This document shows, one piece after another, positions 47,172-55,980 of a stretch of DNA of 64,000 nucleotides (position 1 is the stretch's first letter; each line of letters starts with the position of its first letter). Made by a program: the position numbers and the translations under genes. The notes under the pieces are model-generated. The model was not told the DNA's origin, made no database searches, and saw only the letters and a program-made list of their open reading frames with translations. Source of the DNA: Moritella sp. PE36 (GTDB taxonomy: Bacteria > Pseudomonadota > Gammaproteobacteria > Enterobacterales > Moritellaceae); assembly GCF_000170855.1 (NCBI RefSeq), contig NZ_ABCQ01000002.1, positions 62,001 to 126,000 of the forward strand, read 5' to 3'.

Positions 47172-47246
47172 TCATACCAAGTCCATTACACTCGTAAGGC
47201 CTCACTTTTCCCACAGGGATGAACATCATTTATAAATAATCGCCTT

Positions 47247-47266
47247 GCCTGACTTAAAGGACAGGT
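47247..47266 (+). promoter_or_regulatory. Probable lux box upstream of the oxidoreductase-amidase operon
   Basis: GCCTGACTTAAAGGACAGGT has the CCTG-N10-CAGG(T) frame and 12 of 20 matches to the V. fischeri lux box. Its end is 70 bases before the ATG at 47337, a fitting place for LuxR activation at about -42. Confidence 0.6.
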
Positions 47267-47336
47267 GTCTGATAATCCATAACAACATAATATTTACCCA
47301 CTGAGATTAATTAACATAAACCAATGGGGAAATACT

Positions 47337-48272
47337 ATGAAAACCAATCCACTAATGAAAGCAGTTCGTATCCATGAATATGGCGGACAACACACGTTAC
47401 GTACCGAACAAATCACCTTACCTGAAATCACAGCCGACGAAGTATTAATTGAAGTGGTTAATACCAGCGTAAATCCAGTTGACTGGAAAGTGCGTGAAGG
47501 TTGGTTGGCTGATGAAGATTTACACCAATTACCGTTAACCTTAGGCTGGGATATCGCAGGTCGAATTTCCCAGGTTGGTGAGAATATCAATAACTTCAAG
47601 GTAGGTGACGAAGTTTATTCTTTCAGTGATTTAACTCGTGACGGGGCCTATGCCGAGTTTGTAGCTGTGGATGCCAGTGCCGTATCTTATAAACCGAAAA
47701 CCATTAGTTTTGCGCAGGCTGCAGCTGTTCCGTTGACGTCATTAACGGCATGGCAGGCAATTTATGAGGTGTCGCAACTCAGCGCAGGTGATTCTATCTT
47801 GATACATGGTGCCAGTGGCGGTGTAGGCAGTTTTGCCGTTCAATTTGCCAAGCAATTAGGCGCTAAGGTTACAGCGGTAGCTTCTGCGGCTAATCATGAT
47901 TATTTACGTGAACTTGGCGCCGATAATGTGGTGGATTACAAAACACCTGATTATCTTACAACCCTTGCAACCTTTGATGTAGTTTTCGATATCGTTGATA
48001 ACGATGTTGCTGGTATTTATGACAAAGTTAACGCCAAAGGAAAATATATCACCACCTTAAAAGAGCACGACATCCCTGAACAATTTACTTTTGAACATGC
48101 CCGCGTCATGGTGATGCCTAACGGTGAACATCTGACAAAAATCGGAGCCTTAATCGACAATAATGAAATCCAGGTACCAGCTATTTCAGAAATGCCGTTT
48201 GAGCAGATTGCTCAGGCACATGCACTTTCTGAAACAGAACATGTGCGCGGAAAAATAGTTATCAATATCTAA
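47337..48272 (+). CDS. Zinc-independent MDR/quinone-oxidoreductase-like NAD(P)H reductase
   Basis: 311 residues. N-terminal GroES-like part with VVNTSVNPVDWKVREG and LGWDIAGRISQVG, then the NADPH-binding loop IHGASGGVGSFAVQFAKQLGA (about 157-177), and a closing EHVRGKIVINI. No zinc ligands, as in the enone reductase branch. Related to the C-terminal half of the fusion protein at 35581-37395. GGGGAAATACT precedes the ATG. First gene of a five-gene operon behind a lux-box-like site. May reduce a C=C bond in the product or in a butenolide intermediate; inference. Confidence 0.9.
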   Translation: MKTNPLMKAVRIHEYGGQHTLRTEQITLPEITADEVLIEVVNTSVNPVDWKVREGWLADEDLHQLPLTLGWDIAGRISQVGENINNFKVGDEVYSFSDLTRDGAYAEFVAVDASAVSYKPKTISFAQAAAVPLTSLTAWQAIYEVSQLSAGDSILIHGASGGVGSFAVQFAKQLGAKVTAVASAANHDYLRELGADNVVDYKTPDYLTTLATFDVVFDIVDNDVAGIYDKVNAKGKYITTLKEHDIPEQFTFEHARVMVMPNGEHLTKIGALIDNNEIQVPAISEMPFEQIAQAHALSETEHVRGKIVINI

Positions 48273-48371
48273 TTCCTTATATGGCAAAAGAAAACGCTGT
48301 TACAACAAAATGATATTTATGGGCGGCCAAATTCCGGCCTGCCCTATCTGCAATTAGTATAAGGAAGTACT

Positions 48372-49307
48372 ATGAAAATTTTATCTATATTACCTCTGCT
48401 TTTATCGGCAATAACCACTTTTTCTGTCAGCGCTGACTATTATAAATCGAACGTCATCGAACACAAAGTCATCAAAGGTCACCTGACGACAGGTGTAAAT
48501 AATTACTGCGGTAAAAAGTTGTTTAAATTTCCAGACGCTTATGCCTCGTTAAATGATTTATCTTTTCAGTTTGTTGGCCAATACGATCCGGACCCACAGG
48601 CGCAGGATGCCATTTTACTCAGTGAAGAAAACTGTAATGACGATACTATTTTAGCGTCAACTACAGATCCGATTAATGTTGCCTGGTTACAATCATTTTT
48701 AGATATGCCAGATGCAGATTCACGATTAAAAAACGTGAAATTAATGGACAAACCGACCTACGTAGACTTGGTGGGTAACCATGGTTATATTGATCGTACC
48801 CGTCCAACACATTCTAACCCTGTGCCTTATTTTGACGGGCCTCAGGATGACATAACCTTAGGTGAATGGTCTAAGGCTCGTGGCAATTATCAATTTATCT
48901 GTTACGACGACGGCTCCGCAAAAACAGTTGCCCGCTTTAGAAAATTATTCCCTAATTCAATGTATTCAATGTTAGGTGTTTGGGACAAAGAAGGTTCTTT
49001 AGTGGTACAGCCATTTGGTGGCCTTCCTAATGTGATGATCACAGATAAACATGGTCGCGCCCGTTATGAAAAACGGGTTAACGGTTGCCCGTTACGTCCA
49101 AGTGATGATAACAGCGAATTATTATATTTAATCATTAGCTATCATCCAAATGCATCAATTACGGGTGCATCATCATTTATCACTACTGCATTATCTACAG
49201 TAATCAATAAAGATGGTTCTACTTACCAGAGTACCCAGCCTCCAGGCATCGTAATTCATGATCAAATGATGTTCCCAATCAATAAATTGGAAAAAATTGA
49301 AGATTAA
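48372..49307 (+). CDS. Secreted protein of unknown function (locus protein 2)
   Basis: 311 residues with a signal peptide (MKILSILPLLLSAITTFSVSA, cut before DYY). Mature part has four or more Cys (NYCGKK, EENCND, FICYDD, NGCPLR), consistent with disulfides in the periplasm or outside. Recognisable stretches such as GNHGYIDRTRPTHSNPVPYFDGPQ and SKARGNYQFICYDDGSAK do not match a family I know. Second gene of the lux-box-led operon, between a reductase and an amidase. AAGGAAGT precedes the ATG. Could bind or carry the product; function unknown. Confidence 0.65.
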   Translation: MKILSILPLLLSAITTFSVSADYYKSNVIEHKVIKGHLTTGVNNYCGKKLFKFPDAYASLNDLSFQFVGQYDPDPQAQDAILLSEENCNDDTILASTTDPINVAWLQSFLDMPDADSRLKNVKLMDKPTYVDLVGNHGYIDRTRPTHSNPVPYFDGPQDDITLGEWSKARGNYQFICYDDGSAKTVARFRKLFPNSMYSMLGVWDKEGSLVVQPFGGLPNVMITDKHGRARYEKRVNGCPLRPSDDNSELLYLIISYHPNASITGASSFITTALSTVINKDGSTYQSTQPPGIVIHDQMMFPINKLEKIED

Positions 49308-49365
49308 ATACGTGGTATAGCTAAAAGGCCGTCTATAAGAGGCTTTATCGACTAAGGACAGATAA

Positions 49366-50787
49366 ATGAATTTAATAGATATCCCATCACTTTCCATCAC
49401 GTCAATGGTCGCCCTGATTGCCCAAGGGCAGCTCAGCAGTGAACAGGTCACGGAACATTATATCGCTGAAATAACACGTATTAATCCCAAAATTAATGCC
49501 TTGGTACAAACGGCAGATTTTGACTTACTAAGAACAGAGGCGAAAGCGGCCGACCTTGCGGTTAAAAATGGTGAACAATTAGGGCGTTTACACGGCATTC
49601 CATTATCTATCAAAGACATGTGCAAGGTGAATGGGTTTGTATGCACCTTAGGTACATCAGGTTTAAAAGCGTTCGTCGCAGACCGCGATGCCACCATAGT
49701 GGCACGCTTAAAGCAGCAAGGAGCATTAATTTTAGGGATCACTAATACCCCTGAATTATTAATGGCATTTGAAACCGATAATTTACTTTACGGGCGTACC
49801 AATCATCCCTTTAACAGCGATTATTCTCCGGGGGGAAGCAGTGGTGGTGAAGCAGCTCTTATTAGTGCAGGTTGTTCTCCCGCAGGAATGGGGTCTGATT
49901 CTATGGGCAGTATTCGGGTGCCATCGAGTTATTGTGGTATCGCCGGTCTTAAAGTGACTCAGGGTCGTTTACCGCAAACAGGTCGTTTACCTCAGGAAGG
50001 CGCAGGCTTACATGTCAGAACAGCTTCTTATGGTCCAATGGGGCGTTATGTTGATGATGTTGCTTTATTACTGGAAATCACCCATGGCCCAGATCAAGTA
50101 GACCCAAACTCACCGCCAGTGGCACTGGAAAATTATCAGGATGTCGATTTATCCGACTTAACGGTTGCCTGGTACGATGACAACGGTTTAGTTACGCCGG
50201 ATCAATCAGTGAAAGCTGCCATTGCCAAAGCGGCAGACGCCCTTGACGGTAAAACAAAATCATGTGAATGGGCAAGGCCTGATTGCTTAGAGCAAGTTGA
50301 AGGGTTAGCGCTGGAGATGATTGCTTTTGGTGCCGACTCTGGTCTCAGTTGGGCCAAAGGAGCCGAACTATTAGGTACAAAAACCACATCCCCTTTGTTT
50401 AATGCATTTCTCAACGCGGCAAAATCCTGTGATATCGGCGTGACTGAACTCAGGGGGCGCTTACGTAGTTGGGATATATATAATTTCAATATGAATGCAT
50501 TCAGTCAGCAGTACGATATTACCTTATGCCCAGTAACACCAACAGCGGCATTTAAACACAACGAATCGAGTCATAATATTCGTCAGTTCGCCTATACCAT
50601 GGCCTATAGTTTAACCGGGCAGCCGGTAGCAACGGTTAATATTGGTGCCGATAAAAATGGATTTCCTATCGGTATTCAAATTGTGGGTCGTTTATGGTGT
50701 GAACATCAGGTGTTAGCTGTCGCTAAATATCTGGAAAGACGCTTTGGCGGGTACCAACTTACCCGCAACCAACTAAAGGATATTTAA
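49366..50787 (+). CDS. Amidase-signature hydrolase
   Basis: 473 residues. Ser-cisSer-Lys triad of the amidase signature: Lys83 in GIPLSIKDMCKVNGF, Ser158 in SPGGSSGGEAAL and Ser182 in MGSDSMGSIRVPSSYCGIAGLK. Full-length and intact. Hydrolyses, or in reverse forms, an amide bond in the cytoplasm (no signal peptide). Third gene of the operon; the next gene begins two bases after its stop. In a pathway with a ligase, aminotransferase and acyltransferase, it could trim or mature an amide product. It may also degrade acyl-amides such as AHLs, though that is less likely for this family. Confidence 0.93.
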   Translation: MNLIDIPSLSITSMVALIAQGQLSSEQVTEHYIAEITRINPKINALVQTADFDLLRTEAKAADLAVKNGEQLGRLHGIPLSIKDMCKVNGFVCTLGTSGLKAFVADRDATIVARLKQQGALILGITNTPELLMAFETDNLLYGRTNHPFNSDYSPGGSSGGEAALISAGCSPAGMGSDSMGSIRVPSSYCGIAGLKVTQGRLPQTGRLPQEGAGLHVRTASYGPMGRYVDDVALLLEITHGPDQVDPNSPPVALENYQDVDLSDLTVAWYDDNGLVTPDQSVKAAIAKAADALDGKTKSCEWARPDCLEQVEGLALEMIAFGADSGLSWAKGAELLGTKTTSPLFNAFLNAAKSCDIGVTELRGRLRSWDIYNFNMNAFSQQYDITLCPVTPTAAFKHNESSHNIRQFAYTMAYSLTGQPVATVNIGADKNGFPIGIQIVGRLWCEHQVLAVAKYLERRFGGYQLTRNQLKDI

Positions 50788-50788
50788 C

Positions 50789-51718
50789 ATGAAAAGTATA
50801 TTAATGTTGATCGCCTGTGGCGTCATTTGGGGATCTCAGTACGTTTTTAACGAGGTTGCTATAGGAGAGATTGATGTCATTTGGATCGCCGCATTGCGAT
50901 CAGGTATTGGCGCTCTATTCCTAATTCTGATTTGTTACATGCTTAAATTGAAGCGTTCCCCTGGTAACTGGCCACTTATCATTTTAATTGGTCTACTTGA
51001 GGCGACCTTGCCATTTTTACTGGTGGCCTGGGGACAGCAAACAACCCCGTCGGCATTTGCTGCGGTGATCACTGGTACAAATCCTCTGATAACGTTATTA
51101 CTGGCCCCTGTAGTTTTAGCGGGCACGAGGATGACTCTTAAAGCAGTCGTTTGTAGTTTGATCGGTTTTAGCGGTTTATTATATTTGTTCTGGCCACAGC
51201 TACAACATCAGGGGTTAACGGATTTTTCCGGTTCAATCGCAATATTAATTGCGGCGGCAAGTTTTGCCTTGAGTTTACTCCTAGTAAAACGCTTGCAGCA
51301 TTTACATCCTATTGTTTTAGCAAGAGATGTTATCGCAGTTTCCGCTATACAATTAATCCCTATGGCGCTGATTTGGGGAACGATGCCAACAGTAATGCCA
51401 AGTACTGCCAGTATCGGATCGGTATTGTACCTCGGGGTATTTTGTGGTGGTTTAGTTTATGTGCTCTTTATGACGCTGATTATGAATAAAGGGCCAACTT
51501 TTGCTTCTTTTAGTAATTATTTAGTACCAACAGTCGGGGTCTTGTTGTCTATGTTAGTGGCTGATACCGGATTAGATAACAGGATATTCATCAGTTTACT
51601 CATTATCATCAGTTCTATTTATCTATATCAGTTGGATTTTTCCTTTGCTGGAAAAAGCACCTCACCCAAACTTCAGGAGAAAAATAATGTTACAAGTCAA
51701 CGGAATAGACCATATTAA
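50789..51718 (+). CDS. EamA-family DMT exporter
   Basis: 309 residues with about ten transmembrane segments in two EamA repeats (IACGVIWGSQYVFNEVAIGEI at the start; LGVFCGGLVYVLFMTLIMNKG and YLVPTVGVLLSMLVAD in the second). AAGGATATTTAAC, partly inside the amidase gene, precedes the ATG. The last ten codons overlap the VOC gene. Second drug/metabolite exporter of the locus, likely for the product of this arm. Confidence 0.9.
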   Translation: MKSILMLIACGVIWGSQYVFNEVAIGEIDVIWIAALRSGIGALFLILICYMLKLKRSPGNWPLIILIGLLEATLPFLLVAWGQQTTPSAFAAVITGTNPLITLLLAPVVLAGTRMTLKAVVCSLIGFSGLLYLFWPQLQHQGLTDFSGSIAILIAAASFALSLLLVKRLQHLHPIVLARDVIAVSAIQLIPMALIWGTMPTVMPSTASIGSVLYLGVFCGGLVYVLFMTLIMNKGPTFASFSNYLVPTVGVLLSMLVADTGLDNRIFISLLIIISSIYLYQLDFSFAGKSTSPKLQEKNNVTSQRNRPY

Positions 51719-52064
51719 TCTGCAGGTTATCGATCTGGCCAAGTCATGTGAATTTTATCATCAGTTATTTGGCTTTGAAGAACTCAGGGATATGCCGGCA
51801 GTGAAAGGTAAAATTATCGGTAATAATCAGGCAAAACTGGCCTTGTATCAGGTATCAGGTTTTGATGGTTATAACAAACATGGTTTTTCACATGTATCTC
51901 TGCATGTTAACAATTTTGAAGATGCGATGGAGGCCTGTGAAAAGATGGAGGTAACGATTAAATATAACGGTATTTTGGACTGGGAAAAGTCACGTTCTCT
52001 TTATATTCTCGACCCCAATGGCTATGAAATTGAAATATCGGAGGTATGGGGAGGAGGCTTGTAA
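51687..52064 (+). CDS. VOC/glyoxalase-superfamily protein
   Basis: 125 residues, vicinal-oxygen-chelate fold: INLQVIDLAKSCEFYHQLFGFEEL at the start, HVSLHVNNFEDAMEACEKME in the middle, and YILDPNGYEIEI at the end. His/Glu positions fit a metal site (GIDHINL, FSHVSLHV, NGYEIEI). Such single-repeat proteins serve as dioxygenases, epimerases or antibiotic-binding resistance proteins. CAGGAG lies before the ATG at 51687; it overlaps the exporter gene by 32 bases. Last gene of the operon; perfect terminator downstream. Self-resistance or a tailoring step are both possible. Confidence 0.85.
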   Translation: MLQVNGIDHINLQVIDLAKSCEFYHQLFGFEELRDMPAVKGKIIGNNQAKLALYQVSGFDGYNKHGFSHVSLHVNNFEDAMEACEKMEVTIKYNGILDWEKSRSLYILDPNGYEIEISEVWGGGL

Positions 52065-52096
52065 CACATTCTATATTTAATTCTAACCGTTAAGTT

Positions 52097-52133
52097 AAGC
52101 CTAACCCCGGTATTTTACCGGGGTTAGGCTTTT
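52097..52133 (+). terminator. Strong intrinsic terminator after the five-gene operon
   Basis: AAGCCTAACCCCGGTA / TACCGGGGTTAGGCTT perfect 16-bp stem with loop TTT and a T-containing tail. Closes the 47337-52064 operon and insulates the next one. Confidence 0.95.
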
Positions 52134-52255
52134 CAGTTCGATTCTTAAAGCTTCTCGATGATACATTTCTATCTTTAATTTCAAGCACTTCCAATCAGCT
52201 ATGGCATGAGTTGGTATTTGATTTCTAGTTTAAATAAAGCCACAAAAAAACCAAT

Positions 52256-52275
52256 ACCTGTTTAATAGTACAGTT
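52256..52275 (+). promoter_or_regulatory. lux box upstream of the dioxygenase-ligase-aminotransferase operon
   Basis: ACCTGTTTAATAGTACAGTT matches the V. fischeri lux box at 15 of 20 positions, with both halves good. It ends 60 bases before the ATG at 52336, the expected distance for LuxR-type activation. Confidence 0.85.
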
Positions 52276-52335
52276 TTCTATTTTTGTCCTGCATTTATTA
52301 TATTACTCATCCTAATAAACAGAGAGAATATTGAT

Positions 52336-53229
52336 ATGAGTTATATATTGCTAGCAAGAAAACCCGGAGACATTCAGGTTGTTGAAGCAACATCAGCAAA
52401 TAGCCAAGTGAGTGAATTAACTAAAAATCAGGTTTTAGACTGGGTCAGTGAATATGGCGCGGTATTGTTTCGTGGCTTTGATACTAGCATCGAAGCATTT
52501 TCTTCCTTAGTTAAAACGGTGAGCACCCGGGTAACTCTGGACCCTGCGCGAAATCATGCCACTGACAGTGCCCAGTTAGTGGATGCAGGTACTGATAAGG
52601 TCGGCTTGCATTTAGAAAACGGCAATGCGCCAATCTTACCTCACCTGGCGTGGTTTTATTGCAAAAAAGCAGCTAAGCACGGTTCTCAAACGACATACTG
52701 CGACGGCAATGCGGTATGGCCGACATTAAATAAAGCAGCACAAAACTTATTCGCTGGTCAGCGTATTAAGTATGCCCGTTGTTTACCCGAAAAATTGTGG
52801 AAAAAATATACCCATAGTGAACTCGATGGCATTAAATCACCTGAAGATGTGACCTTTTCTCACTTACAAATATTAGGTAACAAGGTCGATGGGCAAAAAT
52901 TCACCTTGCTAGAAAGTGACGATGTGTATTCTGAATTTTCGGTATGGGCAGTGAGAAAATCGTTATTCAGTGATACTACGGGATTCTCAAATAGTTTGTT
53001 AGGCCCTTCTTTTAACTATGAGAAGCCAATGATCACCATGGAAAATGATGATCCTATTCCTGACGCTATCTGGCAACACATCGAGCAACAAACCGACAAA
53101 CAAACCCGTAATATCGAATGGCAAGATCATGACATCGTCTTACTAGACAATACACGGGTTATGCACGGGCGAAGAGAAATTATCGATACTGATAGAGAGC
53201 TCTACAATGCCCTAAGTTATGTGGCATAA
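52336..53229 (+). CDS. TauD/clavaminate-synthase-like Fe(II)/2-oxoglutarate dioxygenase
   Basis: 297 residues. GAVLFRGFDTSIEAF (about 41-55) and GLHLENGNAPILPHLAWFYC (about 90-109) carry the first metal ligands His92 and Glu94, an HxE as found in clavaminate-synthase/SyrP-like hydroxylases rather than the HxD of TauD. The distal His is in LLDNTRVMHGRREI (about 277), with the Arg that binds 2-oxoglutarate just after. Likely hydroxylates an amino-acid-derived or carrier-bound substrate. First gene of the second lux-box-led operon. Confidence 0.88.
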   Translation: MSYILLARKPGDIQVVEATSANSQVSELTKNQVLDWVSEYGAVLFRGFDTSIEAFSSLVKTVSTRVTLDPARNHATDSAQLVDAGTDKVGLHLENGNAPILPHLAWFYCKKAAKHGSQTTYCDGNAVWPTLNKAAQNLFAGQRIKYARCLPEKLWKKYTHSELDGIKSPEDVTFSHLQILGNKVDGQKFTLLESDDVYSEFSVWAVRKSLFSDTTGFSNSLLGPSFNYEKPMITMENDDPIPDAIWQHIEQQTDKQTRNIEWQDHDIVLLDNTRVMHGRREIIDTDRELYNALSYVA

Positions 53230-53244
53230 ATAAAGGAATAGACA

Positions 53245-54771
53245 ATGAAAAATATTACTTTAAGTGCTCAGATAAAAGAATTTATTAATTCTGCTGAAAA
53301 TCGCCCAATATTCAAACGTTGTGGTACTAGTTTATCAATAGATAAACAGACTTTAGTGGATTCAATAAATAAGAGTGCGCAACGGCTTGAACAAGAAGAT
53401 ATTCATTTGGGGCAGATAGTGGTCGCTATTGCCATCGACCCTTCTTTTGACTGGATAGTTTGTGATTTACTATGTATTAGCAGTGATTCTATTAGCATTC
53501 CCATTCCAACCGAGTTTACCAATAGCCAAATTGAACATTTGTTACAGCCAGCGGAATATTGCTTTGTTAATAGCATGGATATGGCTGAACGTATAAATCA
53601 AGCTCTGCCTGAAATAGGTATTTTGTTTCCCGATGGACAAGTATTTAAACGAGCGGTCAAGAAAACTAATGTCGACGATTTTAGATCCTTAAAAGCAGAT
53701 GATGTTTTTAAAATCATTCATACCTCGGGTACGACATCTTCTCCTAAAGGGGTGTTAATCCGCGATTTAGGTTTGGGTACTTTAGTTGCTACATTACGGG
53801 AAGTTTATCAACCATTAAATGGCATGCATTATTATTCGATGGTGCCATTCTCATTACTAATTGAGCAAGTACTAGCCGTTTATTTACCACTGTTATCGGG
53901 AGGTTCAACGTCATTATTACCGATGGGATTACCGCCTTTTAGTACCCAAAGTGGTATCGCCGAGCGCTATTTAGCGACGATCCCTTTTGCCGACATTAAT
54001 TGTGTTTATTTACCGCCGAAATTATTGGAAGAAACCTTAGAGCATCTGCGCAAAGACAGTAGCCTTAAACGTCGTTTCTTTGGTGAGCCACAAGCAACAA
54101 TCATGACTGGAGGGGCAAAAGTTTCAGTGAATATCTTAGAAGAACTGGCGAGTTATGGGGTCACAGTTGATGAAGGTTATGGCTTAAGTGAAAATTCTTC
54201 TGTTGTGGCACTAAACCGCGGGGTAGAAAGAAAATTGGGGACCGTAGGCCGGTTATTACCGGGTGTCGAAGGCAAGATTGTCGACGGCGAGTTATTAATC
54301 AAAAGTAAGACCCTGTGTGCCGGTTACTCAAGCCGAGATGTTTCTTCCTGTGATTTAACCGACGACGGTTTCTTACATACCGGAGATATTGCCCATTTTG
54401 ATGATGAAAATTACCTAGTGATCACCGGGCGTAAGAAAAATGTGATTATCTTGTCGAATGGCCGAAATGTCAGTCCTGAATGGGTTGAAGCAACTTATAA
54501 AGAAGTGGACGGTGTCGCCGATGTGGTCGTGTTTGGTGAAGCCCAAGAAGCGATAAGTGGCGTGATTTTTACCGACGTTAACTCAGCTCAACAGCCTCAA
54601 TTATTGCAACAAATACAGGATATCGCCACTCAGTTACCCGGTTATAGCCAACTCACTAATCCGGTATTGGTGAACTTAGACAGTGAAACACGTAAAAATT
54701 ATTTCACGGTAACCGGACGCCCTAAACGTAACGCTATATATGACCAATTTATGCTCGCGCAAGCCTCTTAA
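53245..54771 (+). CDS. AMP-forming acyl/aryl-CoA ligase-like adenylating enzyme
   Basis: 508 residues of the ANL superfamily. P-loop IIHTSGTTSSPKGVLI (about 157-172), GYGLSENSSVVALN (A5-like), HTGDIAHFDDENYLVITGRKKNVIILSNGRNVSPEWVE (A7/A8). The catalytic C-terminal Lys region is FTVTGRPKRNAIY. Activates a carboxylic acid as adenylate and may pass it to CoA, a carrier or directly to an amine. No carrier protein is coded in the window, so CoA or direct transfer is more likely. Starts 15 bases after the dioxygenase gene. Confidence 0.92.
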   Translation: MKNITLSAQIKEFINSAENRPIFKRCGTSLSIDKQTLVDSINKSAQRLEQEDIHLGQIVVAIAIDPSFDWIVCDLLCISSDSISIPIPTEFTNSQIEHLLQPAEYCFVNSMDMAERINQALPEIGILFPDGQVFKRAVKKTNVDDFRSLKADDVFKIIHTSGTTSSPKGVLIRDLGLGTLVATLREVYQPLNGMHYYSMVPFSLLIEQVLAVYLPLLSGGSTSLLPMGLPPFSTQSGIAERYLATIPFADINCVYLPPKLLEETLEHLRKDSSLKRRFFGEPQATIMTGGAKVSVNILEELASYGVTVDEGYGLSENSSVVALNRGVERKLGTVGRLLPGVEGKIVDGELLIKSKTLCAGYSSRDVSSCDLTDDGFLHTGDIAHFDDENYLVITGRKKNVIILSNGRNVSPEWVEATYKEVDGVADVVVFGEAQEAISGVIFTDVNSAQQPQLLQQIQDIATQLPGYSQLTNPVLVNLDSETRKNYFTVTGRPKRNAIYDQFMLAQAS

Positions 54772-54783
54772 GGAATAAGACCC

Positions 54784-55980
54784 ATGAATGCAAATATAAA
54801 AAGCTTTTATGCACATGCCAGTGCCGACTGGCGCATGAAATTTACCAATAAAATAGTGACTAAAGCGGTTAACGCTACCTTGACATATCAGGATGGCAGT
54901 GAAGCAGTTGATCTGGCTTCCGGTGGATTCGGCCATCAGCAAAGTGACATCACCAAGGCGGTGAAAAAACAGGTGGCACTGATGCCATTGTCTAACCGGG
55001 TCATGATCAGTCCGACCTTAGCCGAATTTGCGAAAACTCTGGATCAAGCGCTACCGGATCCTTTGGCGGTGAGCTATATCTGTAATTCCGGTGAAGAATC
55101 CTTTGATGGGGCACTCAAACTGGCAAAAGGCCTACACAGAGATCGTTTTAAGGTAGTAGTAGTGCGAGGCAGTAACTTTGGAAGTTTAAGTTTTGCTACT
55201 TTATTTAATGAGTTAGATGCACCAAATTTGAAACATTTACCGCTAAAGCCGGTATTCGTTACCGCGAATGATAAAGACATGTTAACGAACAGCATTGATG
55301 ACTCCACCTTAGCTGTGGTGTATGAGCCAGTATTGGTCAATGATGAAATAACGCCGCTTAGCACTGATTACCTTGAGCATATGCGAGTCTTATGTCATCA
55401 AACCCGTGCCTGTATGATTGCCTATGAAGTTAACTCTGGTCTTGGACGTTATGGTGTTGATTTTGCAATTGAATTATCAGGTGTTGTTCCCGATACTTTA
55501 GTTCTGGGGGGGGCGTTAAACGGCGGTTGTATACCAGTGGGCGTTTATGTAACCCGCAAGGCGATTAATGATGCCGTATATGGTCATCAGAATCCCTCTT
55601 TACACGGTAGTACCACTGGGGGGAATCCGGCCAGCTGCGTTGCCGGGCGAAAAGCCATTGAAGTAATGAAAAGTCATAAATTAAGTGCCAGACAAGTAGA
55701 CCTTGGCCAACGCTTTAGCAATGGATTAAAGTTTACTGATAGCGTAGAAATAAAATATTTAGGCAGTTTAGTGCTGCTTAACTTTACTTGTGAGCATATT
55801 GCACAACAATTCCAGCAACAAGCATTGGCATCAGGCATTAATATAGCGAAAGCGAAAGCAAAATCAAAGACCTTGACACTGACTCCGCCATTAACGATCA
55901 CTGATAGTGAAGTCGATTTCGCTATCAGTAGAATAAACCAGATAGCACTGAATATATTTGATAAGAAGGATACAGCCTAA
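54784..55980 (+). CDS. Catalytically degenerate class III aminotransferase homologue
   Basis: 398 residues with the full fold-type I class III layout: CNSGEESFDGALKLAKG, VVYEPVL, and STTGGNPASC. But the cofactor residues are changed. The PLP-anchoring Lys expected in 'lgKaLgGG' is Gly243 (LGGALNGGC, codon GGG at 55510). The Asp that contacts the PLP nitrogen ('aDEvqtG.GR.G') is Tyr214 (IAYEVNSGLGRYG). The Tyr-His of 'YHG' is Asn-Phe (GSNFGSLS). It should not bind PLP covalently. It is read in one frame with an intact AAGGA site and overlaps the next, intact aminotransferase by one base. Probable non-catalytic partner. Confidence 0.85.
   Translation: MNANIKSFYAHASADWRMKFTNKIVTKAVNATLTYQDGSEAVDLASGGFGHQQSDITKAVKKQVALMPLSNRVMISPTLAEFAKTLDQALPDPLAVSYICNSGEESFDGALKLAKGLHRDRFKVVVVRGSNFGSLSFATLFNELDAPNLKHLPLKPVFVTANDKDMLTNSIDDSTLAVVYEPVLVNDEITPLSTDYLEHMRVLCHQTRACMIAYEVNSGLGRYGVDFAIELSGVVPDTLVLGGALNGGCIPVGVYVTRKAINDAVYGHQNPSLHGSTTGGNPASCVAGRKAIEVMKSHKLSARQVDLGQRFSNGLKFTDSVEIKYLGSLVLLNFTCEHIAQQFQQQALASGINIAKAKAKSKTLTLTPPLTITDSEVDFAISRINQIALNIFDKKDTA

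Noticed and set aside
55506-55513. Run of eight G at the expected PLP-lysine site as a possible sequencing error
   Set aside because: An indel there would shift the frame, but the frame is correct on both sides; two other cofactor residues are also changed, so the loss looks real.
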